A DNA stretch of 9,318 nt from Prevotellaceae bacterium (GCA_031257455.1 JAIROQ010000188.1:1-9318), one strand, 5' to 3'. Numbered from the stretch's first letter, positions 1-5,929 are shown. Made by a program: numbers and translations. Notes: a model not told the origin generated them from the letters alone.

Positions 1-65
1 CTATGGAAACAGGTGGATATTTTCCCGTCCCGTTAGCCGGGCATGTGGTACTATATATAAAGGTA

Positions 66-98
66 TAAAAAGCAGGCCGTGTACAACCGGACGCCTGC
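66..98 (-). terminator. Terminator-like hairpin, leftward
   Basis: On the minus strand GCAGGC (98-93) pairs with GCCTGC (77-72), and the second arm is followed at once by TTTTTAT (71-65). This is the form of an intrinsic terminator for leftward transcription. No leftward gene ends just upstream of it, so it would close the orphan transcript starting near 370, or act as an attenuator. The stem is short and interrupted, so the call is tentative. Confidence 0.4.
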
Positions 99-100
99 AT

Positions 101-156
101 TATGCGTGCATTTCTGAAACCGTTGCAGGACAAGGGCTTCCGTACATGTACGCATA
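101..156. repeat. Inverted repeat with 10-base arms
   Basis: TATGCGTGCA (101-110) pairs with TGTACGCATA (147-156): ten pairs including one G-U, around a 36-base loop. It lies directly beside the hairpin at 72-98. In addition, ACAACCGGAC (83-92) is the exact reverse complement of GTCCGGTTGT (301-310). This gives the region more pairing potential than plain intergenic DNA. Function unknown. Confidence 0.4.
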
Positions 157-180
157 TAACTAACTGATGTTCAAATAGTT

Positions 181-192
181 GGGGGGGGGGGG
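181..192. repeat. 12-base G homopolymer
   Basis: Twelve consecutive G residues follow ATAGTT. Such tracts are prone to slippage. No start codon or promoter of a recognised gene lies close enough for the run to act as an obvious phase-variation switch. It does fall inside the minus-strand open frame described for this region, where a one-base change would bring in a stop within a few codons. Confidence 0.9.
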
Positions 193-209
193 TGAAGCAG
201 TTACCAATA

Positions 210-249
210 AACAGTGAACAGTGAATAGTGCACAGTGAACAATGAACAG
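210..249. repeat. 7-base tandem array, AACAGTG
   Basis: Five and a half units with a strict 7-base period: AACAGTG, AACAGTG, AATAGTG, CACAGTG, AACAATG, AACAG. It is the leftmost of the short-period arrays that fill the intergenic islands of this window. Confidence 0.85.
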
Positions 250-376
250 GGGGCAAAGAAGAGTGGGGGAGAATTGGTCTCCGCAGGTTATTTCTTTGTT
301 GTCCGGTTGTCCGTGTCATAGGTTGTGCTGCTTTGTTCGTGCGCTTCGTGCTTAACTTGTAACGCTTAACGCACCG

Positions 377-407
377 CAAAGGTAAGAACTTTTTTTGAAA
401 TAGCAAA
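377..407 (-). promoter_or_regulatory. Orphan leftward promoter
   Basis: On the minus strand TTTG (407-404), 19 bases, then TACCTTTG (384-377) fits the Bacteroidota -33/-7 promoter exactly. The spacing and the -7 octamer are identical to the metK promoter. Transcription would start near 370 and run left, yet no recognisable gene follows within the window. It either starts a gene beyond the left edge, drives a non-coding RNA, or is a relic. Confidence 0.6.
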
Positions 408-420
408 TTTTTTTTGAAAA

Positions 421-480
421 AAGTAGTTAAAAGTAGTTAAAGTAGTTAATGGAGTTAGAGTAGTTAGAGTAGTTTTTTTT
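421..480. repeat. Tandem array, AGTAGTTA
   Basis: An imperfect array around AGTAGTTA with units of about 8 to 10 bases, ending in a T run. Bases 441-478 recur inverted at 5070-5107 with 35 of 38 positions identical. Confidence 0.8.
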
Positions 481-481
481 A

Positions 482-509
482 GTGGAGAGTGGAGAATGGA
501 GAGTGGAGA
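482..509. repeat. 7-base tandem array, GTGGAGA
   Basis: Four units with a strict 7-base period: GTGGAGA, GTGGAGA, ATGGAGA, GTGGAGA. Two units of the same word recur in the same orientation at 4827-4840. Confidence 0.9.
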
Positions 510-510
510 C

Positions 511-576
511 AAGCGCAGGGTCGAATGTCGCAAATCGAGCATCGAATATCGAATATCGAAAAGTCGAGCATCGAAA
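511..576. repeat. Tandem array, ATCGAAT, with distant inverted copy
   Basis: A unique-looking lead (AAGCGCAGGG) is followed by 7-base units ATCGAGC, ATCGAAT, ATCGAAT, ATCGAAA, one 8-base unit and ATCGAAA. Bases 511-539 match the reverse complement of 9271-9299 at 28 of 29 positions; 519-539 are identical. The array ends only a few bases before the -33 element of the next gene. Confidence 0.85.
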
Positions 577-580
577 AAAC

Positions 581-611
581 TTGTCTGTCCGGCAAAAAAA
601 TGCTATATTTG
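581..611 (+). promoter_or_regulatory. Promoter of the propeller lipoprotein gene
   Basis: TTG (581-583), 20 bases, then TATATTTG (604-611), a full match to the Bacteroidota -7 consensus TAnnTTTG. The start codon follows 27 bases later in an A/T-rich leader without a Shine-Dalgarno sequence, as is usual in this phylum. Confidence 0.75.
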
Positions 612-638
612 TAGTGATAATTTTAAAAATCCACTATT

Positions 639-1679
639 ATGAGAACAACAAATATTTTAACGGCAGCCATCGCAGTAGCGCCTTTTTTATTGGCCGGATG
701 TCTCGGCGACCCGGTAGAACAGGAAGTAAAATCCGAATATGTGGCAGTCATCGTAAATAACGGTGACGACAAGAACGGTTCGGTGGACTATTATTATGAA
801 AATGACGGCAGCGTTGTTAAAAACCCGTTTGGCTACAGTTATAACGCCACCTATCGTTCCATCCAAATGGTGGGAGACCGCCTGTGTTTGGTCACAAATG
901 ACAACGATGCTATTTTAACCTTTGATATTATGGGGCGCGTGCTCGGTACGCCGAAAACGGGCGATATAAAAACGCCGCGCTTCGCGACCGCTACCCAAAG
1001 CTATGTCTTCGTTTCCAACTGGGGCGAGGAAACCGGTAACGGCGACTACCAAAGTTCGTTTATTACCGTTCTTGACAAATACGATTATTCCTTTTACAAA
1101 AAACTGTCCTGCGGCTCTCAAGCGGAAGGTATCATTGCCTACAAAGACCGCTTGTTTGTGGCGACCGGAGAGGGGGTTGAAGTATTCAGCACGCTCACTA
1201 CCGACTTTGTGCGCGAAGCTACAATCAGTGCGTCCGCACTGACAGGCCATGCCAAACATTTTGTGGTGGACAGTTTGGACAATATATGGGTATCCTATGC
1301 CAATGGCGGGTTACTGTGTTTCGACCCCACATCGCGGGCGATTATTCGCACGTTGCCGGATGTTCCGGTGGATGCGGAAACCGGCTTCATAGCCATTACC
1401 AAAGACGGGAAGAAGATTATCAGTTATACCAACACGCCTGCGGCTACGGTTGTAGCCACCGATATTCTTACCGGCGAACAGACCGAACTGATAGAAGGGG
1501 ACTATAATATCACCGCATTCGGCGTAAGCCCGTTTACCAACGATATTCTCATTGCCGATACCGCGCCCGGCGGGGAAAGCACATTCATGGTTTTCGATGA
1601 AACCGGCCACAAGAAAGGCCAAACAAGCACAGGCCCGTACACCGGGTACATCTCTTTCTTCGGCTATTTCTATTATTAA
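639..1679 (+). CDS. Beta-propeller-like surface lipoprotein, YncE/DUF5074-like
   Basis: A 346-residue protein of unknown exact function. Residues 1-20 form a signal peptide ending LLAG before Cys21, a good lipobox, so the mature protein should be lipid-anchored in the cell envelope. The rest consists of recurring units of roughly 40 residues of the form 'aromatic/Val-x-Val-x-Asn/Ser ... Val-Phe-Asp' (for example ILTFDIMGRVLG, FITVLDKYDY, GVEVFSTLT, LLCFDPTSRAI, VVATDILTG, FMVFDETGHKKG). This is the pattern of a beta-propeller like those in YncE-like and DUF5074 lipoproteins of Bacteroidetes. Some relatives bind ligands beside TonB-dependent transporters, as BtuG does for B12, but no transporter gene is next door, so no ligand can be inferred. 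The ATG at 639 fits the promoter and the signal peptide. It converges on ssb. Confidence 0.75.
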   Translation: MRTTNILTAAIAVAPFLLAGCLGDPVEQEVKSEYVAVIVNNGDDKNGSVDYYYENDGSVVKNPFGYSYNATYRSIQMVGDRLCLVTNDNDAILTFDIMGRVLGTPKTGDIKTPRFATATQSYVFVSNWGEETGNGDYQSSFITVLDKYDYSFYKKLSCGSQAEGIIAYKDRLFVATGEGVEVFSTLTTDFVREATISASALTGHAKHFVVDSLDNIWVSYANGGLLCFDPTSRAIIRTLPDVPVDAETGFIAITKDGKKIISYTNTPAATVVATDILTGEQTELIEGDYNITAFGVSPFTNDILIADTAPGGESTFMVFDETGHKKGQTSTGPYTGYISFFGYFYY

Positions 1680-1686
1680 AACGGAT

Positions 1687-1731
1687 AGCTGAAAAGCGGC
1701 GCAGGGAAATATTACTGCGCCTGTGGCAGCT
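1687..1731. terminator. Hairpin between converging genes, possible bidirectional terminator
   Basis: GGCGCAG (1698-1704) pairs perfectly with CTGCGCC (1715-1721) around a 10-base loop. AGCTG (1687-1691) and CAGCT (1727-1731) can extend it beyond an internal loop. It occupies the 67-base gap between the lipoprotein stop and the ssb stop. Neither side has a strong T run directly after the stem, so its efficiency as an intrinsic terminator is uncertain. Confidence 0.5.
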
Positions 1732-1746
1732 TATGATTTGGCGTTA

Positions 1747-2154
1747 CTAAAACGGCAGGTCATCGCCGTCCGCCTGCTCGATGGCCGGCGGCTCGGTTGG
1801 AATAACAGCCGGCCGGTTATCGTTTTCGGGACGTTTTCCCAACAGGCGCATGACATCGGCTACGATTTCCGTTGTATAACGTTTCTGGCCGCTTTGGTCT
1901 TCCCAGTTTCTGGTACGCAGGCGGCCTTCAACAAATACTTGGCTGCCTTTGTGCACGTACTTTTCCACGATTTCCGCCAAATTCCGCCAAAATACGACAT
2001 TGTGCCATTCGGTTTGTTCTTTTACAGTACCGCTACGGTCTTTGAACCGTTCCGTTGTTGCTATGGGGAGGGTAACTACTGCTACATCGTTTTCCAGATG
2101 CCGGATATCGGGGTCTTTTCCCACATTCCCGATCAACATTACTTTGTTCAACAT
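1747..2154 (-). CDS. ssb: Single-stranded DNA-binding protein
   Basis: SSB coats single-stranded DNA during replication, recombination and repair and recruits partner enzymes through its tail. The 135-residue protein has the full OB fold at about 1-107: it opens MLNKVMLIGNVGKDPDIR and carries EWHNVVFW (49-56), KGSQVFVEGRLRTRNW (69-84) and the end strand YTTEIVADVMRLLG. A short flexible linker rich in Pro and Glu follows, and then the acidic tip DDLPF (131-135) used for partner binding. Length and domains are complete. It starts with ATG 60 bases after the mutY stop, and a mutY-ssb pairing is common in Bacteroidetes. It is probably transcribed with mutY; a weak promoter of its own may exist in the gap. 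Confidence 0.97.
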   Translation of the reverse strand: MLNKVMLIGNVGKDPDIRHLENDVAVVTLPIATTERFKDRSGTVKEQTEWHNVVFWRNLAEIVEKYVHKGSQVFVEGRLRTRNWEDQSGQKRYTTEIVADVMRLLGKRPENDNRPAVIPTEPPAIEQADGDDLPF

Positions 2155-2184
2155 AAGAGTGTATTTTTAAGTGAATAATCACTG

Positions 2185-2192
2185 CTAAGGTA
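2185..2192 (-). promoter_or_regulatory. Weak possible -7 element for ssb
   Basis: On the minus strand TACCTTAG differs from TAnnTTTG at one position and lies 30 bases before the ssb start. No -33 TTG is seen at the expected distance, so read-through from mutY is the likelier source of ssb transcript. Confidence 0.25.
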
Positions 2193-2214
2193 AGAATAAT
2201 TTTTGAATATTCGG

Positions 2215-3258
2215 CTATTTTTCCAAAAAAAATGTTACTAACCGCGGCAATGAATAATCATCGAGCATCTCGATGGAGATGTTCAAATAGCCGGTTTGTA
2301 AGGCTGGGGAGATGTTGGGGATGTCAATCGTGTAAAAAGTGGCATACAAAATTTGATGCGTCAGCTGGTGTTTGATTTCTTCCGAAACACGGCCAATTTT
2401 TACCGGGACGTCTCCGAAAAGAGCCGTCCATTTTTCACCGGCCATCAGTTTTTCAGGCGGTACACGTTCTGCAGTCTCAATTAACGGGAACTCGTACAGG
2501 CCTTGCCAAATGTCCTTTTCCGTGCGTTTGCGGATGAATACGGAATTTTTATGCCGGATAAACAGGTAGTAAAAATAGCGGGTGCGTATGGCGGTGCGTT
2601 TGCTTTTTACCGGAAATTTTTCAACCGATTTATGCGCTGAGGCATGGCAGCCGGCAGACAGGGGACAGTCGGTGCAAAGCGGCCTGGCAGGCGTGCAAAC
2701 CAACGAACCGAAATCCATTAATGCCTGATTGAAGTCGCCGGGATGCGCAGGCGGTATCAGTTCTTCCGCCAGTTCGGCAAACAGTTTTTTGCCTGCGCCG
2801 GTATCCACCGGTTCGTCTATGCCGAACACACGCGATAAAATGCGGTAACCGTTGCCGTCAATAGCCGGCGCCACTTCATTAAAAGCAAACGAAGCTATCG
2901 CGGCGGCGGTGTAAGGCCCTATGCCTTTTAACTTCAACAATGCTTCACGGGAACGGGGAAAGCGTCCGCCGTATCCGGCTACGATTTGTTGCGCGGTGTC
3001 GTGCAGGTGGCGGGCGCGGGAATAATATCCCAAGCCCTGCCACAGGCGCAACACTTCATCAAGGGGCGCGGCGGCCAAGTCCTGCACGGTCGGGAAACGT
3101 TCCATGAACCGCAGGTAGTAAGGTTCGCCCTGTTCCACGCGCGTCTGTTGCAGAATAATCTCCGACAGCCAGATTTTATACGGGTCGTTTGTCCGCTTCC
3201 ATGGCAGGGAGCGGCGATGCGCATGATACCATTTTAATAATTCTTTTGCAAAATCCAC
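2215..3258 (-). CDS. mutY: A/G-specific adenine DNA glycosylase
   Basis: MutY removes adenine mispaired with 8-oxoguanine, preventing G:C to T:A mutation after oxidative damage. In the 347-residue protein the catalytic Glu33 lies in SEIILQQTRV, the helix-hairpin-helix is LKGIGPYTAAAIASFAF (110-126), and catalytic Asp134 is in AIDGN. The iron-sulfur cluster cysteines are C188, C195, C198 and C204 (spacing 6-2-5). The C-terminal MutT-like 8-oxoG recognition domain includes IKHQLTHQ. One oddity is Gly137, where the family usually has Val (DGNV becomes DGNG). The start is GTG: no in-frame ATG precedes it, and the MDFAKELLKWY opening aligns with family N-termini. It follows metK by 89 bases with no promoter of its own visible, so it is probably read from the metK promoter. 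Confidence 0.96.
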   Translation of the reverse strand: MDFAKELLKWYHAHRRSLPWKRTNDPYKIWLSEIILQQTRVEQGEPYYLRFMERFPTVQDLAAAPLDEVLRLWQGLGYYSRARHLHDTAQQIVAGYGGRFPRSREALLKLKGIGPYTAAAIASFAFNEVAPAIDGNGYRILSRVFGIDEPVDTGAGKKLFAELAEELIPPAHPGDFNQALMDFGSLVCTPARPLCTDCPLSAGCHASAHKSVEKFPVKSKRTAIRTRYFYYLFIRHKNSVFIRKRTEKDIWQGLYEFPLIETAERVPPEKLMAGEKWTALFGDVPVKIGRVSEEIKHQLTHQILYATFYTIDIPNISPALQTGYLNISIEMLDDYSLPRLVTFFLEK

Positions 3259-3265
3259 TTTATCG

Positions 3266-3300
3266 AAGTAGAAGGTAGGAAGCAGGAGGCAGGGAACGGC
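3266..3300. repeat. 7-base tandem array in the metK-mutY gap
   Basis: Units AAGTAGA, AGGTAGG, AAGCAGG, AGGCAGG, GAACGGC run with a 7-base period. This is a small, degenerate example of the array type seen in the three islands, here within a probable operon. Confidence 0.55.
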
Positions 3301-3339
3301 GCGTCATTCCTCACGCGTCCGGAAGGAATGACGTTTCCC
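3292..3339 (-). other. Long intercistronic hairpin between metK and mutY
   Basis: CGTCATTCC (3302-3310) pairs perfectly with GGAATGACG (3325-3333). GGGAA (3292-3296) and TTCCC (3335-3339) add a second helix outside an internal loop. No T run follows on the minus strand, so it resembles an RNA-processing or stability element, or a dispersed palindrome, more than a terminator. It could set different transcript levels for metK and mutY. Confidence 0.6.
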
Positions 3340-3347
3340 GTATTCCG

Positions 3348-4604
3348 TTATTTCAGTTTAAATTCTTTTTTGAGCAACGGCACAAAATCCAACTTTTCCC
3401 AAGCGAAAAATTCTACTTCTTTGGTTGTTTTTCTGCCGTCATAGTAGAGCGCTATTTTCTCTTTCACGTTTTTGCGTCCGAAGTGTCCGTAGGCAGCCGT
3501 GCGTTCAAAAATAGGATATTTTAATCCGAAACGTTCGATGATTTTTGCCGGCCGCAAATCGAAAATTTTAGCTACTTTTTCCCCTATCTGCGCATCGTCC
3601 CAGGGTACTTTGGAAGTGCCGTAAGTATTCACGCAAATGCTTACCGGCTGCGCCAGGCCAATGGCATAGGCCACCTGCACCAATATTTCACCGGCCACGC
3701 CGGCAGCAACAAGGTTCTTGGCAATATGGCGTGCCGCATAGGCCGCCGAGCGGTCAACCTTACTGGGGTCTTTTCCCGAAAAAGCGCCGCCGCCGTGTGC
3801 GCCCTTGCCGCCGTAAGTATCTACAATAATTTTACGTCCGGTCAATCCCGTGTCGCCATGCGGGCCGCCGATGACGAACTTGCCGGTCGGGTTTACGTGC
3901 AGGATGTAATGTTCATCGAACAACTTGTGCAGCCGTTTCGGAAGCCGTTTAATAACGCGCGGCAGCAGTATTCCCTGTACATCGCGGCGGATTTGCGCCT
4001 GCATTTTCGCTTCGGTGTCGAAATCGTCATGCTGCGTGGAGATGACAATGGTATGCACCCGCACCGGCTGGTTTTTTTCATTGTATTCAATCGTAAACTG
4101 CGATTTCGCGTCCGGACGCAGGTACTTCATTTTTCTTTTTTCGCGCCGGATAGCCGCCAGTTCTTCCAGTGCAATGTGCGAAAGCACCAGCGATACGGGC
4201 ATATATTCGTCCGTTTCATTGGTCGCATAACCGAACATCATACCCTGGTCGCCGGCGCCCTGGTCTTCTATTTTCTTGCGCACAACGCCCTGGTTAATGT
4301 CCGGCGACTGTTCGTGAATGGCCGACAGGATGCCGCACGAGTCGCCGTCAAACTTGTAGGCGGCTTTGTCGTAGCCGATGCGGTTAATCACGCGCCGCGC
4401 CACTTCCTGCACATCCACATAAGCTGAGGAGCGCACTTCCCCGCCGATAACCGTGAGGCCGGTAGTTACAAACGTTTCGCACGCCACTTTGGCATGGGGG
4501 TCCTGGCGTAAAAATTCATCGAGGACTGCATCGGAGATTTGGTCTGCCACTTTGTCCGGGTGTCCTTCCGACACCGATTCTGAAGTAAAAAGATAGTTTT
4601 TCAT
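3348..4604 (-). CDS. metK: S-adenosylmethionine synthase (methionine adenosyltransferase)
   Basis: MetK makes S-adenosylmethionine from methionine and ATP in the cytoplasm; SAM is the main methyl donor. The 418-residue protein has all the family marks: [20 protein letters not shown] (6-25) with the active-site His15 and Asp17, the first signature [12 protein letters not shown] (116-127), [19 protein letters not shown] (241-259), and the phosphate-binding signature [16 protein letters not shown] (271-286). It is longer than the roughly 384-residue E. coli enzyme, partly from the segment around residues 150-220, as in other Bacteroidetes homologues. It starts with ATG after an A run. It is the first gene of a leftward block with mutY and ssb. 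A long leader (about 160 bases) carrying a SAM-II-like aptamer suggests feedback control by its own product. Confidence 0.98.
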   Translation of the reverse strand: MKNYLFTSESVSEGHPDKVADQISDAVLDEFLRQDPHAKVACETFVTTGLTVIGGEVRSSAYVDVQEVARRVINRIGYDKAAYKFDGDSCGILSAIHEQSPDINQGVVRKKIEDQGAGDQGMMFGYATNETDEYMPVSLVLSHIALEELAAIRREKRKMKYLRPDAKSQFTIEYNEKNQPVRVHTIVISTQHDDFDTEAKMQAQIRRDVQGILLPRVIKRLPKRLHKLFDEHYILHVNPTGKFVIGGPHGDTGLTGRKIIVDTYGGKGAHGGGAFSGKDPSKVDRSAAYAARHIAKNLVAAGVAGEILVQVAYAIGLAQPVSICVNTYGTSKVPWDDAQIGEKVAKIFDLRPAKIIERFGLKYPIFERTAAYGHFGRKNVKEKIALYYDGRKTTKEVEFFAWEKLDFVPLLKKEFKLK

Positions 4605-4628
4605 TTTTTTTAATTATTAAAGTTATTA

Positions 4629-4647
4629 CTACAAAAACTGTTTGTAG
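4629..4647 (-). other. Small hairpin just upstream of the metK start
   Basis: CTACAAA (4629-4635) and TTTGTAG (4641-4647) form a 7-base-pair stem with a 5-base loop, ending 25 bases before the metK start codon in the mRNA. It could be part of the expression platform of the leader riboswitch. There is no T run after it. Confidence 0.45.
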
Positions 4648-4669
4648 AAAAATCCGGCCGGTTGGAGGT

Positions 4670-4725
4670 AAAATGCTTTTCGGAAAACTTGATGCAAAAG
4701 GCATCGGAAATCGTTTTAGCATTTT
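4670..4725 (-). promoter_or_regulatory. Possible switch pairing downstream of the aptamer
   Basis: In the mRNA, AAAAUGCU (4725-4718), which is the conserved 3' strand of the aptamer, is perfectly complementary to AGCAUUUU (4677-4670) downstream. A small hairpin GATGC/GCATC (4705-4691) lies between them. Ligand-bound aptamer and this 8-base-pair helix cannot form together, which is how riboswitch expression platforms work. The effect on metK expression is inferred. Confidence 0.5.
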
Positions 4726-4759
4726 TTCCTGTGGTTGCAAGCAGTCAAATCTTTCCACA
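4712..4759 (-). promoter_or_regulatory. SAM-II-like riboswitch aptamer in the metK leader
   Basis: Read in the mRNA sense, UGUGG (4759-4755) pairs with CCACA (4734-4730) as P1. The enclosed loop contains GAUUUGACUGCUUGCAA, followed by an A-rich linker and AAAUGCUAAAACG. The invariant pieces of the SAM-II (SAM_alpha) class are GAUUU, UUGCA before the P1 3' strand, and GCUAAA in the pseudoknot strand. All are present in the right order and spacing, though three A residues separate P1 from GAUUU where described alphaproteobacterial examples have about one base. SAM-II binds S-adenosylmethionine, the product of the gene it precedes. The assignment comes from recalled consensus, not a covariance search. 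Confidence 0.72.
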
Positions 4760-4768
4760 TTGGCGGCA

Positions 4769-4799
4769 CAAAGGTAGGAAAACTTTTGTATTCTGCAAA
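4769..4799 (-). promoter_or_regulatory. metK promoter
   Basis: On the minus strand TTTG (4799-4796), 19 bases, then TACCTTTG (4776-4769): a full match to the Bacteroidota promoter. It places the transcript start near 4762, just before the aptamer's P1, leaving a leader of about 160 bases. A start that close to the aptamer supports the riboswitch call. Confidence 0.8.
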
Positions 4800-4901
4800 A
4801 TTTTTCTTTCGCGCCGGACGTAACGAGTGGAGAATGGAGAATGGGCTTGCGCCAATTTAAAAATTCAAAGATTTAAAAATTTAAGCTGACGCGTCAGCCC
4901 A

Positions 4902-4939
4902 ATTAGTCACATTAGCACATTAGTCACATTAGCACATTA
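4902..4939. repeat. 38-base perfect inverted repeat, left copy
   Basis: Two and a fraction units of ATTAGTCAC plus ATTAGCAC (17-base period). The whole 38 bases are the exact reverse complement of 8972-9009. The two copies bracket both barrel genes, the dipeptidase, recX and ldcA. Confidence 0.95.
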
Positions 4940-5046
4940 ATTAGCCCCGTACCTTATTTCCACCTTATTTTAATAAGGTAGAAAAAATTTACGGATTTAC
5001 AGATTTACGGATTTGGCTTACGCCACTACGCCTGCTGCCATTTTAG

Positions 5047-5064
5047 GGCGTATTGCCATACGCC
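5047..5064. repeat. Hairpin GGCGTAT/ATACGCC
   Basis: GGCGTAT (5047-5053) and ATACGCC (5058-5064) form a perfect 7-base-pair stem with a TGCC loop. It sits between the 8-base array and the 9-base array of the island and has no T run, so it looks like another dispersed palindrome module rather than a terminator. Confidence 0.6.
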
Positions 5065-5132
5065 TCTACAAAAAACTACCCTAACTACATTAACTCCATT
5101 AACTACTTTTAATGAACTTCCAAATAAAAAAA

Positions 5133-5164
5133 TTTGGATATAATAAATATTTTTTGTTCCTTTG
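5133..5164 (+). promoter_or_regulatory. Promoter of the first barrel gene
   Basis: TTTG (5133-5136), 20 bases, then TTCCTTTG (5157-5164), one base away from TAnnTTTG. A second partial -7 match (TAGCATTTG, 5176-5184, one base too long) lies just downstream. The leader to the ATG at 5232 is about 60 bases and A/T-rich. Confidence 0.6.
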
Positions 5165-5231
5165 CAGACAAAATATAGCATTTGTTATATTTTTACAGAT
5201 AAAAAAAATTAACTTTTAAAAATTAAACAGT

Positions 5232-5879
5232 ATGAAAAAAATTATCGTGATTTTAACAGCGTTGGTTATCACACTAAGCGCTAATGCACAAATCAAATTT
5301 GGCCTCAAAGCGGGCTTGAATGTATCACAATTTAGCGGCGGGTCTGTGAAAGGAGAGGAAGGGTCGATAGATTTTGACGCCAGTAATATGCTTGTCGGAT
5401 TTCATGCCGGCGGGTATGTTAATTTCAATTTTGGTCCTGTAATCGGACTACAACCGGAAGTAGTATTTTCTCTGCAAGGGGAAAAAGAAACGGAAGGTGG
5501 CGAGTCTATCAAGACCAATTTGGGTTTTATTAATGTTCCAATACTTTTGGACATTAAGCCTATTCCGAATTTTAGTATTTTGGTCGGCCCTCAAGTGGGG
5601 ATTAACGTGACCAAAAAAATGTCGAACGGAGACGTTAGCATTTCCGGTTCTGAAGTGAGTGACCTATTAGAGGAAAGCGGCATGAAAGTAAATACAATAG
5701 ATGTTGCTGCCGTGTTGGGCGTGCAATATACGATTCTTGACCATTTAACTATTGGCGCACGCTACAATTTCGGTTTTACACCTGCAGTAGGACTTACAGA
5801 GGAAGCAAAAGATGCGGGGTTGTCAATATCCGGTGGCAGCAATCGGGTTATTCAATTTAGCATAGGCTGGTCTTTCTAA
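5232..5879 (+). CDS. Outer-membrane beta-barrel protein, PorT-like (OMP_b-brl_2 type)
   Basis: A 215-residue envelope protein. Residues 1-19 are a signal peptide (MKKIIVILTALVITLSANA, cut before Gln20). The mature part begins IKFGLKAGLNVSQFSGG, typical of the PorT-like small-barrel family of Bacteroidetes. Alternating hydrophobic strands with Gly and aromatic ends follow: GFHAGGYVNFNFG, IGLQPEVVFSLQG, GFINVPILLDIK, SILVGPQVGINV, VAAVLGVQYTIL, IGARYNFGF. It ends IQFSIGWSF, an aromatic last residue as needed for insertion by the BAM machinery. The charged segment around residues 115-150 may be a surface loop or plug. The exact role (pore, adhesin or structural) is not known for most relatives. 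It has its own promoter and a strong terminator, so it is probably a single-gene unit. Confidence 0.85.
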   Translation: MKKIIVILTALVITLSANAQIKFGLKAGLNVSQFSGGSVKGEEGSIDFDASNMLVGFHAGGYVNFNFGPVIGLQPEVVFSLQGEKETEGGESIKTNLGFINVPILLDIKPIPNFSILVGPQVGINVTKKMSNGDVSISGSEVSDLLEESGMKVNTIDVAAVLGVQYTILDHLTIGARYNFGFTPAVGLTEEAKDAGLSISGGSNRVIQFSIGWSF

Positions 5880-5896
5880 ATATAACGCCTGTTTAT

Positions 5897-5929
5897 AAAA
5901 AACGCACCAAAATTTTTGGTGCGTTTTTT
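5897..5929 (+). terminator. Strong intrinsic terminator after the first barrel gene
   Basis: CGCACCAA (5903-5910) pairs with TTGGTGCG (5916-5923), flanked by an A run before and six T residues (5924-5929) after. It starts 17 bases after the stop codon. The A and T runs make it nearly symmetrical, so it could also work leftward. Confidence 0.92.

Larger units (their letters stand above)
1..376. other. Left-edge region without a convincing gene
   Basis: No recognisable protein or RNA family is seen here. The region holds two adjacent hairpins, a 12-G run and a 7-base tandem array. On the minus strand a frame stays open from an ATG at 319-317 to the left edge (about 106 codons). However, its product is read straight through the tandem array (PVHCSLCTIHCSLF-like) and the homopolymer (a proline run), and it has no recognisable domain. 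A 21-codon frame on the plus strand (3-68) could be a peptide or the tail of an upstream gene, but nothing identifies it. A leftward promoter at 377-407 points into this stretch, so a non-coding transcript or the start of a gene continuing left of the window is possible. Confidence 0.5.
4827..5112. repeat. Second repeat island (mosaic of tandem arrays and hairpins)
   Basis: No gene is seen in this stretch. In order it holds: GTGGAGA/ATGGAGA units (4827-4840) ending in the 12-mer GGGCTTGCGCCA (4843-4854); an 8-base array ATTTAAAA/ATTCAAAG (4855-4884); the perfect palindrome GCTGACGCGTCAGC (4885-4898); a 17-base-period array (4902-4939); a hairpin ACCTTATT/AATAAGGT (4962-4979); an 8-base array ACGGATTT/ACAGATTT/ACGGATTT (4991-5014) ending in TGGCTTACGCCA (5014-5025); a hairpin GGCGTAT/ATACGCC (5047-5064); and a 9-base array ACTACATTA/ACTCCATTA (5075-5110). 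Most parts recur in the other islands. Confidence 0.85.

Noticed and set aside
1..319. Minus-strand frame open to the left edge
   Set aside because: Kept only as a possibility: it runs through a 7-base array, a proline-coding homopolymer and a terminator-like hairpin, and no family is recognisable.
210..576. CRISPR array
   Set aside because: Units are 7-10 bases with no spacers; neither repeat length nor spacing fits CRISPR, and no cas gene is present.
482..760. 92-codon plus-strand frame over the GTGGAGA and ATCGAA arrays into the lipoprotein start
   Set aside because: Its first part is translated tandem repeat, its second part overlaps the real signal peptide in another frame, and its start lies upstream of the mapped promoter pattern.
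1723..2178. 151-codon plus-strand frame opposite ssb
   Set aside because: Antisense shadow covering ssb almost exactly; ssb is certain from its OB fold and DDLPF tip.
3726..4427. 233-codon plus-strand frame opposite metK
   Set aside because: Lies wholly within metK on the other strand, has no recognisable domain, and is expected from the codon bias of a conserved gene.
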